A stretch of DNA of 23,490 bases from a virus (IMGVR_UViG_3300004770_000118:1-23490), one strand, 5' to 3'; shown: positions 7,864-15,412, counted from the stretch's first letter. The notes: a model not told the origin generated them from the letters alone. Translations and numbers: made by a program.

Positions 7864-8004
7864 ATGTATAGACAACTTGAATTTGATTTTGTGCTTGATG
7901 TTGAAATTCAAGAGGTTATTCGTAGGCGAAAGCAAGTATGGGCTTGGGACATTATTACCAAAGTCTTAAAAGAAGAGCTTGACAAAGAGCGAAAGCCCGT
8001 GTAA
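7864..8004 (+). CDS. Small basic/acidic helical protein (46 aa) after nrdJ
   Basis: ATG-to-TAA frame of 47 codons starting one base after the nrdJ stop. It reads MYRQLEFDFVLD, then VIRRRKQVWAWDIITKVLKEE, ending DKERKPV; likely one amphipathic helix. Tight coupling to nrdJ supports it being real. Its last codons contain the -35 and -10 boxes of the tmRNA promoter. Function unknown. Confidence 0.55.
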   Translation: MYRQLEFDFVLDVEIQEVIRRRKQVWAWDIITKVLKEELDKERKPV

Positions 8005-8007
8005 TAT
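7979..8007 (+). promoter_or_regulatory. Promoter of the tmRNA gene
   Basis: TTGACA (7979-7984), 17 bp, TAATAT (8002-8007). The predicted start falls close to the mature tmRNA 5' end at 8016. It is inside the 3' end of the 46-aa gene. Confidence 0.85.
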
Positions 8008-8015
8008 ACTTTTAT

Positions 8016-8387
8016 GGGGATGCAATGATTCGACTTGTGAATAATAGGTTGCGTTGCGCGTAGTGGATGATAGTGGGCCACTTTAAAACACCTGTCAAAA
8101 CTCAACTGCTAACGCATTGAAATCGCTTGCTTTTAAGCCAGTAATGGCATTTGAAGCGGCTGCTGTCAGGGCCTAACCGCACTGACCCGTTTGCCTCTGG
8201 ATTCTCACTAAAGAGAGCAGACGAAATAGTGAGAAAAAACGCAGGGATACTTATGCGTAATTAAGCGTCAAAAACTCACGGAAGATGGACTGTTGGTTCC
8301 TATTCTGTGTTTTATGAAGTCCAACTACACGCGTAGAAACTTGGTCTGTTACCGCAAACACTCGGCTCGATGCCGACATCTCCACCA
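8016..8387 (+). ncRNA. ssrA: tmRNA (ribosome rescue RNA)
   Basis: A 372-nt one-piece tmRNA. The tRNA-like ends pair as GGGGATG (8016-8022) with CATCTCC (8377-8383), with a G3-U70-type wobble expected for alanine charging, then A and an encoded CCA (8385-8387). GATTCGACT near 8029 is the usual 5' landmark; the T-arm reads TCGG/CCGA around CTCGATG. The long P2 helix is seen as GCGCGTAG (8056-8063) with CTACACGC (8325-8332). The tag frame resumes at GCT 8108 and ends at TAA 8174-8176: 22 residues beginning ANALKSLAF and ending EAAAVRA. The tag lacks the LAA end used by ClpXP. It has its own promoter. It rescues stalled ribosomes by trans-translation. Confidence 0.9.
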
Positions 8388-8415
8388 ATTTCTTATCGTT
8401 TCCACCACAAACAAC

Positions 8416-8421
8416 TATAAT
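8416..8421 (+). promoter_or_regulatory. -10 box of a probably leaderless HNH gene
   Basis: TATAAT ends 5 nt before the ATG at 8427; transcription should start at or next to the A of ATG. The -35 region (TTATCG, 8393-8398, 17 bp away) is weak. Confidence 0.6.
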
Positions 8422-8426
8422 AGGGT

Positions 8427-8945
8427 ATGAAAACGATTATTGTAAGCTGCTCCTTCTGTTGTAGTCCAGTAGAAAAGTTACAAAAAGAAGTTAATAGAAG
8501 TAAAAAAGGAAGTGGGAAAATGTTTTGTAATCATAGTTGTTGTTGCTCTTACGGATTACAAGTAAGTCCAAGGAAAGGTAATGTAGAATATCTTAATGCC
8601 TCAAACCGCCTTGATTCTTTTAGTCCTTTCAAATATTTTATTTCAAAAGCAAAATCCAAACAAAGAATTGCTTCGTATGGCGAGACAGACCTAACTCTTG
8701 ATTATTTAAAAACTATATGGGAATCCCAAAAAGGCGAGTGTCCATATACAAAAAAGCCCATGTATTTGCCCCCAAATACCAAGAGTCATAATTACAAATC
8801 TTCTCCAAATCAAGCGTCTTTAGACAGAATAGATTCTTCCAAGGGGTATATTAAAGGAAACGTGGAATTTGTTTGTTTGGCCGTTAATTTGGCTAAAAAT
8901 CACTTTTCTAAAGCGGAAATGATGTCCTTTTTCGGTAAAGATTGA
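8427..8945 (+). CDS. Free-standing HNH homing endonuclease, tmRNA-adjacent
   Basis: A 172-residue protein. An N-terminal zinc finger is suggested by C8/C11 and C34/C38. The catalytic part reads GECPYTKKPM (about 103-112), then SLDRIDSSKGYIKGNVEF (131-148) and VNLAKNHF, the HNH variant common in phage homing endonucleases. It should nick or cut DNA at a specific site to spread its own gene. It starts 39 nt after the tmRNA 3' end and is clearly related to the HNH gene at 20627-21109, which also follows an alanine-type RNA. Probably leaderless. Confidence 0.85.
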   Translation: MKTIIVSCSFCCSPVEKLQKEVNRSKKGSGKMFCNHSCCCSYGLQVSPRKGNVEYLNASNRLDSFSPFKYFISKAKSKQRIASYGETDLTLDYLKTIWESQKGECPYTKKPMYLPPNTKSHNYKSSPNQASLDRIDSSKGYIKGNVEFVCLAVNLAKNHFSKAEMMSFFGKD

Positions 8946-8981
8946 ATTATTTCCATCTTCCTTGCATCTAACCATTAGTAA

Positions 8982-9272
8982 ATGTTAAAATCCGAAGAAG
9001 ATTTGAAAACTAGGATGCTAAACGAAGCTTTACTAATAGTAAGGTCGGTTGGCTTTCTCGAAAAACAAATCCAAATAAAGACAAGCGAGCTTGAAGAGGC
9101 GTATAATAATGACTACTTCAACGACATAGAGCTTTTAGAAAAACAGGTCAGAGCCTTGATTCACAAGGTAGGCGAAGAAAATAAGAACATGGATATTTTC
9201 ATGTTGAAATACGAAAAAGAAATAAAAAATGAAAAGGAAGCAATTTTATCTTGTGTTGAACAAAAAGAATAA
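8982..9272 (+). CDS. Coiled-coil protein (96 aa), unknown function
   Basis: A highly charged, nearly all-helical protein; residues about 20-90 show repeating hydrophobic spacing (LEKQIQIKTSELEEAY, LLEKQVRALIHKV, FMLKYEKEIKNEKEA), consistent with a coiled coil. No recognised family. No Shine-Dalgarno. It overlaps the next small gene. Confidence 0.6.
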   Translation: MLKSEEDLKTRMLNEALLIVRSVGFLEKQIQIKTSELEEAYNNDYFNDIELLEKQVRALIHKVGEENKNMDIFMLKYEKEIKNEKEAILSCVEQKE

Positions 9273-9381
9273 ATACACCTTCGGGGCGTTTCCGCGCACC
9301 AAAGTAGGCAAGGAAGCCGCGCTTCTTTATAGAGAGGAACTGAAAAAGAAGCATAGCGCACTTGAGTTTATAATTAAATAA
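9253..9381 (+). CDS. Small basic protein (42 aa), GTG start
   Basis: Starts at GTG 9253 (or TTG 9256) inside the end of the preceding gene, with AAGGAAG about 12 nt upstream, and ends at TAA 9379-9381, just 3 nt before the next ATG. It reads KKNKYTFGAFPRTKVG then REELKKKHSALEFIIK. The close packing is the reason to call it. A non-ATG start and lack of homology knowledge make it uncertain. Confidence 0.5.
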   Translation: MLNKKNKYTFGAFPRTKVGKEAALLYREELKKKHSALEFIIK

Positions 9382-9384
9382 ATT

Positions 9385-9561
9385 ATGGAAAGCAAAGAGA
9401 AAAGCGCAGCATTGGAACTTCTGGAACAACTAATTGAGCTAGAACAGATTAAAGACCAAGAACACCTACAACTGCTTGCCGAGAAAAAGGTTTATAGGAA
9501 GGGAGAAAGCGCGGTGCTTTTTCATCTTAGGGCTTTAAGAGAACTTATTGAGAGAATATGA
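9385..9561 (+). CDS. Small helical protein (58 aa)
   Basis: ATG-to-TGA frame, 3 nt after the preceding stop, overlapping the next gene as ATGA. The sequence (MESKEKSAALELLEQLIELE at the start, FHLRALRELIERI at the end) is a heptad-like helical hairpin. Unknown function; probably part of the same small-gene operon. Confidence 0.6.
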   Translation: MESKEKSAALELLEQLIELEQIKDQEHLQLLAEKKVYRKGESAVLFHLRALRELIERI

Positions 9562-9842
9562 TTACGATTGGTCTAATCAATGAATTGCGTTTCATTTCCA
9601 AGGAACTCAGAACGCCGATTTCTGCCACGATAAAGTGCGAGCAGATAAAGACACATATCAATATCGAAATCAAGGAACAGGTTCTTGATTTGTGGTATAT
9701 GGGCTACCACATCTGGCGAGAAGCCCTTGACGATGCCTCAAGTATGTTTGGAATAGAATCCTGCGATAATATCAGTAAAATCCTAATCCTTATTGATAAA
9801 GGAGACGATAATTGGCGAGAACTCAGGTATTTAGAAGAATAA
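9558..9842 (+). CDS. Hypothetical protein (94 aa)
   Basis: A 94-residue soluble protein beginning MITIGLINELRFISKELR, with aromatic/charged core DLWYMGYHIWREALDDA in the middle and an acidic end. Start overlaps the previous stop by 4 nt (ATGA). No recognised motif. A promoter for the next gene begins directly after its stop. Confidence 0.6.
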   Translation: MITIGLINELRFISKELRTPISATIKCEQIKTHINIEIKEQVLDLWYMGYHIWREALDDASSMFGIESCDNISKILILIDKGDDNWRELRYLEE

Positions 9843-9844
9843 AC

Positions 9845-9873
9845 TTGACAAATTCGGCATTATAGCATACTCT
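9845..9873 (+). promoter_or_regulatory. Promoter of the second sigma-like gene
   Basis: TTGACA (9845-9850), 17 bp, TACTCT (9868-9873). The ATG at 9881 is 7 nt downstream, so the mRNA is probably leaderless or has only a base or two before ATG. Confidence 0.7.
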
Positions 9874-9880
9874 ATTAGAG

Positions 9881-10438
9881 ATGTCAAACAAAGACTTTGA
9901 GGAAAAAATCGGAGGCGCGTTGGAAAAGGCGAGGAAGTATCTCTTATCGAGATACCAATTCACTTATTCAAATTCTGACATAGACGATATTTTGCAAGAG
10001 GCTTCCTTAAAGGCGATGAAGAAACTTAATTCTTTCCAAGAAAAGTGTTCTTTTGATACTTGGTTTATTTCAATTTGCAAGACGGAAGCCACGGCAATCT
10101 TCCGAAAAAACAAGAAGCACGAAACATATTTTTCCAAGGATGCTACGGAGACGGACAAAGAGTTTTTCTGCGAAGAATCGCCCGTTAAGAGAAAAAGCGA
10201 ACTGGATGAATGTCTGTATCTCGTAAATAATGCTTTAAGCAAGCTAAACGAAAAGAACAGAAAAATTATTGAGTTCGCTATGGAGAACTCCAATTCCTCA
10301 AAAGAAATCGCGGAACTTTTACATATCCCAATTAACTCTGCCAGAACACGCCTCTTTTATGCAAAAAAAAGATTGAAGAAAATACTTTTGCAAAATAATC
10401 AACTACCGTGTAATAAGTATTGTAGTTTTGATTTTTAA
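9881..10438 (+). CDS. ECF-type sigma factor
   Basis: A 185-residue protein with the two-domain build of ECF sigma factors. Region 2: SDIDDILQEASLKAMKKL (about 32-49) and FDTWFISICKTEATAIFR (about 58-75), which bind the -10 element and core polymerase. Region 4: CLYLVNNALSKLNEKNRKII (about 111-130) and SSKEIAELLHIPINSARTR (about 139-157), the helix-turn-helix for the -35 element. It has its own TTGACA promoter. Its tail NKYCSFDF is unusual. Probably directs a later gene class (inference). Confidence 0.85.
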   Translation: MSNKDFEEKIGGALEKARKYLLSRYQFTYSNSDIDDILQEASLKAMKKLNSFQEKCSFDTWFISICKTEATAIFRKNKKHETYFSKDATETDKEFFCEESPVKRKSELDECLYLVNNALSKLNEKNRKIIEFAMENSNSSKEIAELLHIPINSARTRLFYAKKRLKKILLQNNQLPCNKYCSFDF

Positions 10439-10443
10439 CAAAA

Positions 10444-11109
10444 ATGAAGAAAATGTTCACAGATTCTGATATTGATTTTTTAATGGAAAATTATTCATCA
10501 AAGGGGTCTTTATTTTGTAGTATCTACCTTGGGTTTTCTCCCTCTCAAATTATTAGAAAAGCTGCTTATCTTGGCTTAAAAAGATGTTTTGTTAATGCTG
10601 ACGGAACAAAGACTTGTGGAAAATGCCTAAAAAACAAACCGTTAAATCAATTTCATAAGAGAAATCTAGTAAATTCAGGAGTTTCCTCGCGCTGTAAAGA
10701 TTGTAGCAAAGATTTGCAAAAAGCATATTGGAAAAATCCAGAAATTAAAGCCAAATACAATAAAAATAGGAGACTTAAATTTCAAAATAGCCCGCAATTC
10801 AAAATAAGAGTTTGCTTCGCTAATCGAATCCGTGATGCAATAAAATTAAACAAGGCAAAAAAATCAAAGTCCAGCATCGCTCTTTTGGGTTGCAGCATAG
10901 ATACATATAAAGATTTTCTTGAACTTCGATTCTCAAAAGGAATGAGTTGGGATAACTATGGTAAAGTTTGGGAAATCGACCACATCAGACCATGTGCAAG
11001 TTTTGATTTGACCGACCCCAAACAACAGATAGAATGTTTTAATTATAGGAATACACAACCGCTTTTTTCAAACCAAAATAGAAGTAAAGGAGCCAAAATT
11101 GCATACTAA
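10444..11109 (+). CDS. HNH endonuclease with N-terminal DNA-binding part
   Basis: A 221-residue protein. Residues 1-50 look like a helix-turn-helix (SDIDFLMENYSSKGS, SPSQIIRKAAYLGLKR). A zinc ribbon is formed by C58/C61 and C84/C87 (CGKC, CKDC). The HNH motif is WEIDHIRPCASF (about 176-187) with D179/H180, then FNYRNTQPLFSNQNRSKG. This is a different HNH type from the two at 8427 and 20627. It starts 5 nt after the sigma gene and overlaps the next gene, as expected of a mobile intruder in an operon. Confidence 0.85.
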   Translation: MKKMFTDSDIDFLMENYSSKGSLFCSIYLGFSPSQIIRKAAYLGLKRCFVNADGTKTCGKCLKNKPLNQFHKRNLVNSGVSSRCKDCSKDLQKAYWKNPEIKAKYNKNRRLKFQNSPQFKIRVCFANRIRDAIKLNKAKKSKSSIALLGCSIDTYKDFLELRFSKGMSWDNYGKVWEIDHIRPCASFDLTDPKQQIECFNYRNTQPLFSNQNRSKGAKIAY

Positions 11110-11659
11110 TCAAACATACAACTTCTTAACCATTGATAGTCCAAATAAGTTACCGTTTCCAAAAGACGTTTTACCTTATTTAACTTCATTTGATTGGAGT
11201 TCCTTTGTTTGGAACACTGTCGGCTTGCCATCTTTCAACTCCACTTTTAATCTCGTTGGCGACCAACTATACTTCGAGAAGGACGCCTCTGATAACGTAA
11301 AGATAAGGAAGGAAGATTTCACTGGTCAAGTATTGATGAATGGAGCTTTGGTTCCGGTAGATAGTGAGAATGTTTTTTTCTTTGTCTTTGAGTTATCTTT
11401 CTGTAATGGCGTTCTTTGTGGCGCAACTTTAGAGCAAGACAAGAATCAGCCAAAGGCCGAATACGAAGTTGGGTTCAAGAAATTCTGCGCCAACATAGAT
11501 AGGGAAGTTAGGATAAGGAAGTCTTGGTGGTTCAAATGGCTATATCGTCCTTATTTTCACACCCTTAAATGGATTACGTTGGGAATCATTTTTATTGTTG
11601 AGGGAATACTGAAATTGTTCGTTTTCCTCGTAGAACTCTGTTTACCCATCAAAATTTAA
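11099..11659 (+). CDS. Unrecognised protein with a C-terminal membrane helix, TTG start
   Basis: A 186-residue protein. The start is TTG at 11099, chosen because AGGAG lies 6-7 nt upstream; it overlaps the end of the HNH gene. Residues about 1-150 look soluble and beta-rich (FVWNTVGLPSFNSTF, NVFFFVFELSFCNGV). Residues about 158-182 are hydrophobic (WITLGIIFIVEGILKLFVFL), so it is tail-anchored in the inner membrane. Function unknown. Confidence 0.65.
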   Translation: MHTNQTYNFLTIDSPNKLPFPKDVLPYLTSFDWSSFVWNTVGLPSFNSTFNLVGDQLYFEKDASDNVKIRKEDFTGQVLMNGALVPVDSENVFFFVFELSFCNGVLCGATLEQDKNQPKAEYEVGFKKFCANIDREVRIRKSWWFKWLYRPYFHTLKWITLGIIFIVEGILKLFVFLVELCLPIKI

Positions 11660-11697
11660 AATTAGATAAAATTAGAGCCAAAAGCTAAAATAACTAT

Positions 11698-11904
11698 ATG
11701 GAAAAACCCGACATTCAAAAAATCATCGCAGAATCGCCAAGCAAACTTTGCAAGTGCGGCTGTGAATACTTCGACAACGTAACCGTCCAAAAGGAAGTTT
11801 CGGCGTTGCGCTCTGGAACGGGTAAGCAAGAAATTTTACTTGTAGGCGTCCTTATTTGCCACAAATGCGGCGAAAGAGACGAGCCTAGCAAGATAATTCA
11901 CTAA
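11698..11904 (+). CDS. Small zinc-ribbon protein
   Basis: A 68-residue protein with cysteines C18, C20, C22 (LCKCGCEYF) and C54, C57 (ICHKCGERD), the two knuckles of a zinc ribbon separated by about 30 residues of beta-strand. Such proteins are common in phages; partner unknown. TAAAAT ends 6 nt before the ATG, similar to the leaderless starts elsewhere in the window. Confidence 0.7.
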   Translation: MEKPDIQKIIAESPSKLCKCGCEYFDNVTVQKEVSALRSGTGKQEILLVGVLICHKCGERDEPSKIIH

Positions 11905-11908
11905 AATC

Positions 11909-11937
11909 TTGACATTTGTTCAAGGTTTGTTTATTAT
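11909..11937 (+). promoter_or_regulatory. Strong sigma-70-type promoter
   Basis: TTGACA (11909-11914), 17 bp, TATTAT (11932-11937). Its first spacer bases (TTTGTT) are shared with the promoter at 19525. It drives the 12005 gene through a ~60-nt leader containing a CCTC/GAGG hairpin. Confidence 0.8.
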
Positions 11938-12004
11938 AAGACTGTAACTAAGCTTGTGCTTGGTTCAAACAAAAGTCCTCTGTTTTGAGGCACGAAAGGT
12001 AAAT

Positions 12005-12841
12005 ATGTATCTAACTGATATAGAAATACTGGTCAATGGGAAGCCAGTCAAAAAATACTCCCACGAAAACAGAACCTACATTCAGGCTCACAAAGGTTCA
12101 AAATACTCCATCAAAATCAAGAATAATTCTTGGAAAAGACGCCTCTTTATGGTGTCGGTTGACGGGATAAACGTCATTGATGGAAAACCCGCTGGTTCCA
12201 CAGACCAAGGATATGTCCTTAACGGATACTGTTCCTACGAAGTCTCTGGTTTCAGAACATCCAACGAAGCGGTTCACCCGTTCAAGTTCAACGATAAGCA
12301 AAAAAGCTTCGCAGCTAAATCAGATGAAACTGCTGGCGATACTTCTAGCTGTGGCGTTATTGGCGTCAAAGTCTATGATGAAAAAGAGAAGCCAATCGTT
12401 TCTTATCCAATCATCAGTCCATTTTGGAATCAGCCTCGTTATGGTTCGACAATCGGCACTCCCGATTTTACCTATACCGCAAATTCATCCACGTTGAGGG
12501 GCAGAAGTTCAAACGATACTGTCGTTTGTAATTTTATGGCATCTTCCGCGCCGATGGAGAAGGCAAGAAGCATTGAACATACTTATGCTTGTAACGTAGC
12601 AGAGCCAGTCATGGATATGTGCGCCGAGCCATTCCAAGCTGGCACAGAGTTCTCAAAGGAAGAAGTCAGAGATACGGTTAGTGAGACTACGTTTGAGATT
12701 GGTAATCTCGTAACGACTTACGAAATCTTTTATGATTATCGTGATGGCTTGCTATCTATCGGAGTTCCTCTTACCAAGGAAGTGAAGATTACGATGCCGC
12801 AAGCGTTCCCATCACGCTTCTGCAAGGCTCCCAAAGATTAA
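12005..12841 (+). CDS. Conserved phage protein, probably abundant
   Basis: A 278-residue protein. Start chosen at ATG 12005 because GAAAGG lies 5 nt upstream and the family usually begins close to VNGKPVKKY; an in-frame GTG at 11954 lies in the leader. Residues 10-120 contain EILVNGKPVKKYSHENRTYI, VSVDGINVIDGKPA, YVLNGYCSYEVSGFR and CGVIGVKVYDEKEK, a beta-sandwich-like domain I recall from phage and bacterial conserved hypothetical proteins. The C-terminal part carries FEIGNLVTTYEIFYDYRDGL. A strong promoter and strong terminator bracket it as a single gene, suggesting high expression, perhaps a virion protein (inference). Confidence 0.75.
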   Translation: MYLTDIEILVNGKPVKKYSHENRTYIQAHKGSKYSIKIKNNSWKRRLFMVSVDGINVIDGKPAGSTDQGYVLNGYCSYEVSGFRTSNEAVHPFKFNDKQKSFAAKSDETAGDTSSCGVIGVKVYDEKEKPIVSYPIISPFWNQPRYGSTIGTPDFTYTANSSTLRGRSSNDTVVCNFMASSAPMEKARSIEHTYACNVAEPVMDMCAEPFQAGTEFSKEEVRDTVSETTFEIGNLVTTYEIFYDYRDGLLSIGVPLTKEVKITMPQAFPSRFCKAPKD

Positions 12842-12863
12842 CAGGTTCCGGCCAAATAAGCAA

Positions 12864-12902
12864 AAACCCCGACGAGAGTGATTTCGTCGGGGTTTCTTTT
12901 TT
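12864..12902. terminator. Bidirectional intrinsic terminator
   Basis: AAACCCCGACGA (12864-12875) pairs with TCGTCGGGGTTT (12884-12895), 12 bp with an 8-nt loop; TTTCTTTTTT follows on the plus strand and an A-run precedes, so it works both ways. It lies between two convergent genes. Confidence 0.9.
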
Positions 12903-12913
12903 CACGGAGGCTG

Positions 12914-14068
12914 TTACTTCGTTTCTTCTTTGCGTTCAGGATTTGTTTTTTCGCTAGAACCTTCGTTGTTAGTCTTGTTCACAACGGTTTCATCTTCATA
13001 AGAAGGTTTTGAATTGACGAGTTTTGGCATACTCTTAATGAGTTCGTCTTGGCGATAGAAGGTTTTGCCATCCCAATCGGCATCGGCCTTCGGGTCAGTA
13101 ACCTTTTCGGTATAAAAGTCGGCCATTTGGTCAAGGGTCTGTTCCTTAGCTTCCGCAGCCAAAGCTGGATTGACCTTTGCTCCCCAATACAACGGCATCC
13201 ATCTTGGGCCGATGTTGGTCGGGTCGCTCGCTTGGCAAGCATTGAAACCTACGCGAACGATTTCTTCCTTGTCGTTCTTAACATAAACGGCGTATGCCGT
13301 CTTGCCTGTTGGAGTCTTAAACGGCTTGTTCAAGACCTTCTTTTCCTTCGTCGAGGCGATAGACGCCGACATATCAATGACTGTGTTCATATTATTTGTT
13401 TTTTTATTTAAAGCGTCTTCGATAAGACTCCCAATGTTTATATTACACTCTTTTGCGCTCGAAAGCTGATTTTTTGGAGGCGTGAAATTATCTTTACCAT
13501 CTTGGCATTGTTTTGGCAAATAATGGTCGCCAATCCACTTTTTGTCGTCTCCCTTAGTTTCAAGCTGCAAAGAGCCTATTTTGCCTTGAGGAACGCCGTC
13601 ATCGCCTCTATAACCGCTCACAGGGTATTCTGCGATGCTTGAGGTGGGTTTCATGTTTGGACTCACTGGCACAGGGTTTCCAGAGGGATAAATGGTATGA
13701 TAGGCGTCAAGCGGGGTTGGCATCATCTTTTCACCAGAAGCGGCGAAATCTTCCTTTCTGTGCCATTGCTGGTCAAATAAATCGAGTCTAATCCTGTCAT
13801 TGTCAACAGTCGTCCCCTTTTGAGCCATCGTTTCCTTTGGCAAGAGGTCTTTGGTCATATCTAGTTGAGCCTTAAAGAAATCCGCGCTTTCCTTTTTGGG
13901 GTCGCGTTCCTTGAGGACTGTTTTAACAGAAGCTCCTTCATAGAAGAAATCATCAGCTTTTTCTTCTTTGATTGTTTTAGCTTTACTCTTATCTTTCCAA
14001 TACTGTTTTCTCCAAGAGTCAGGTTGCTCATCGTCAAAGAGGTCTATATTTTTTGACATATTTGCCAT
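12914..14068 (-). CDS. Unrecognised 384-aa charged phage protein
   Basis: Start chosen at 14068 (MANMSKNIDLF) because a -10 box TATTAT on the minus strand (14079-14074) ends 5 nt before it, matching the other leaderless genes here; ATG 14059 is the alternative. The first ~230 residues are lysine/aspartate-rich with low complexity and likely flexible (LFDDEQPDSWRKQYW, then proline-rich PSGNPVPVSPNMKP). A compact domain follows near 245-340 (TPTGKTAYAVYVKNDKEEIV, DPTNIGPRWMPLYWGAK). The last 45 residues are again charged. Possibly an internal virion or scaffold-like protein; this is a guess from composition. Confidence 0.65.
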   Translation of the reverse strand: MANMSKNIDLFDDEQPDSWRKQYWKDKSKAKTIKEEKADDFFYEGASVKTVLKERDPKKESADFFKAQLDMTKDLLPKETMAQKGTTVDNDRIRLDLFDQQWHRKEDFAASGEKMMPTPLDAYHTIYPSGNPVPVSPNMKPTSSIAEYPVSGYRGDDGVPQGKIGSLQLETKGDDKKWIGDHYLPKQCQDGKDNFTPPKNQLSSAKECNINIGSLIEDALNKKTNNMNTVIDMSASIASTKEKKVLNKPFKTPTGKTAYAVYVKNDKEEIVRVGFNACQASDPTNIGPRWMPLYWGAKVNPALAAEAKEQTLDQMADFYTEKVTDPKADADWDGKTFYRQDELIKSMPKLVNSKPSYEDETVVNKTNNEGSSEKTNPERKEETK

Positions 14069-14113
14069 ACAATATAATACACGCACACAAAAGAATCATG
14101 TGTAAATAAAAAT

Positions 14114-14374
14114 ATGAACGAAGAAGTCCAACCACAACCAGCAAAAGAATTAGTCCAAGGCGAAGCAATTAAGCTCGCCCCCGCAACCACTACCGATGGT
14201 TCACAAATTTTGGGCGTAAGCGTCCGTGGCCTACTAACGCTAATCGTTATATCTACGGTATGTGTTATGGCTATTGAGAAAATTGAAGTAACCGAACCTC
14301 TACGCTCTCTCGCAGGAATGATTGTCGCCTTCTATTTTGGTCATCAAGTAGGTCAGGCTACTAAGAAGCTATAA
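14114..14374 (+). CDS. Holin-like small membrane protein
   Basis: An 86-residue protein with a polar N-terminal tail (residues 1-34), a hydrophobic helix at about 36-55 (LLTLIVISTVCVMAI), a short charged loop, and a second helix at about 66-80 (LAGMIVAFYFGHQVG), ending in KK. Size, two helices and charged ends fit a class II holin; a generic phage membrane protein is equally possible. Its stop overlaps the ATG of the next gene by 1 nt. Confidence 0.6.
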   Translation: MNEEVQPQPAKELVQGEAIKLAPATTTDGSQILGVSVRGLLTLIVISTVCVMAIEKIEVTEPLRSLAGMIVAFYFGHQVGQATKKL

Positions 14375-14934
14375 TGAAAAAGCTATTCATTTTATTTTTG
14401 GGTTTGTTTATTTGCTTTTCGGCACAATCGCAAGTGATTACGAACGTCGCGCCATTAAGGTATCTTCATACTTTAAGGCTTTTTCACGAAAATCCAACCA
14501 ACTGTTATGGGTCAAGGGAAACGGTTGTTGAATTTGCGCCGACTATTTCTTCAGTGAATCTATTTAATACATCAAGCCCACACACATACGGATATTCATT
14601 GGAAATCGAACACTGGACTTCTCAAAATTTGGGGACTGGATTTGAAATGGGCAGTTATGATTATCGTAATGGCATAGACCACTTCGCAATCATGGAAGAT
14701 TTTCGCTATATTCCATTTCAGCAATATTATTTTTGGAATAGGTTCGCTATCGGCGGTAAGACTGGCGCGGAGACTTATTTGACAGACGGCTCAAAAGCAA
14801 TGGAGCTTGGTGGTGAGATTTATTGGCATTTCTCTCGAAACGTCAGATTTGAATTTGACATTACCGAGCATATAAGGACTGGCGCAAATAAAAGTGGTCA
14901 AACAGCCAGATTTGCTTTACAGTATTTATTTTAA
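14374..14934 (+). CDS. Exported outer-membrane-like beta-barrel protein
   Basis: A 186-residue protein. Residues 1-20 are a signal peptide (MKKLFILFLGLFICFSAQSQ) probably cut after AQS. The mature part alternates polar and aromatic residues in strand-length segments (GYSLEIEHW, GFEMGSYDY, QQYYFWNRFAIGG, MELGGEIYWHF, VRFEFDITEH) and ends in ARFALQYLF; a terminal Phe is the signal for BAM-mediated insertion. It may alter the host surface, for example superinfection exclusion (inference). Translationally coupled to the holin-like gene. Confidence 0.7.
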   Translation: MKKLFILFLGLFICFSAQSQVITNVAPLRYLHTLRLFHENPTNCYGSRETVVEFAPTISSVNLFNTSSPHTYGYSLEIEHWTSQNLGTGFEMGSYDYRNGIDHFAIMEDFRYIPFQQYYFWNRFAIGGKTGAETYLTDGSKAMELGGEIYWHFSRNVRFEFDITEHIRTGANKSGQTARFALQYLF

Positions 14935-14944
14935 CTCCTATAAT
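14916..14944 (+). promoter_or_regulatory. Promoter of the lipoprotein-patatin pair
   Basis: TTTACA (14916-14921), 17 bp, TATAAT (14939-14944), inside the end of the preceding gene. ATG follows 6 nt later at 14951, so the transcript is predicted to be leaderless. Confidence 0.75.
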
Positions 14945-14950
14945 ACAAAT

Positions 14951-15412
14951 ATGAAGAAAATTCTATCTCTCGTAGCAGTAGTCGGATTGTCCCTGACGCT
15001 TCTCACTGGCTGCGTCACAAACGGCAATACCAGCAACAATGTTGCAGCGGAACACGCCCTAATCACATTAGCGGCTTCAACAGGAACGGAAATTGATTTG
15101 CAGAGCCGCCCTCAAGATGCGATTTATTTCGTCGGCGCGGAACAGGCTTTGGGAACAATCGGGACTGGCACAGACCAAATTACGGCCTCAACAGTTCAAG
15201 CGGCTTTGAATGACGCTGGCGTTACAAACCCAATTATCGCTTCTGCGATTACGGAAGCAATCAGTTTGGGCAATACGTTTATTGTAAATAGTGCAGGAAC
15301 AAACGCGCCAGCGGCACTTGTCGCCACGAAAGCGGTTTGTGTGGATATTTCGACTGGTATTCATCAGGGACTCGTCCTTTCTGGCAGAGCCACTGTTCAC
15401 AAGAGCAAATAA
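14951..15412 (+). CDS. Lipoprotein with signal peptidase II site
   Basis: A 153-residue protein beginning MKKILSLVAVVGLSLTLLTGC: charged n-region, hydrophobic core, and lipobox LTGC with the lipidated Cys at 21. C is followed by VTN, with no Asp at +2, so outer-membrane sorting is expected in Gram-negatives. The mature region is alanine/threonine/glycine-rich and helical (ITASTVQAALNDAGV, AIITEAISLGNTF-like segments) with no recognised enzyme motif. Its TAA overlaps the patatin ATG (TAATG), so the two are coupled and may act together at the envelope. Confidence 0.8.
   Translation: MKKILSLVAVVGLSLTLLTGCVTNGNTSNNVAAEHALITLAASTGTEIDLQSRPQDAIYFVGAEQALGTIGTGTDQITASTVQAALNDAGVTNPIIASAITEAISLGNTFIVNSAGTNAPAALVATKAVCVDISTGIHQGLVLSGRATVHKSK

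Noticed and set aside
11954-12004. GTG start for the 12005 gene
   Set aside because: It lies in the leader, has no ribosome site, and the AAAGG-ATG at 12005 fits better.
15292-15411. Upstream extension of the patatin frame to 15337
   Set aside because: The TAATG overlap and the conserved QGGG loop only seven residues after ATG 15412 fit that start; extension would overlap the lipoprotein gene heavily.
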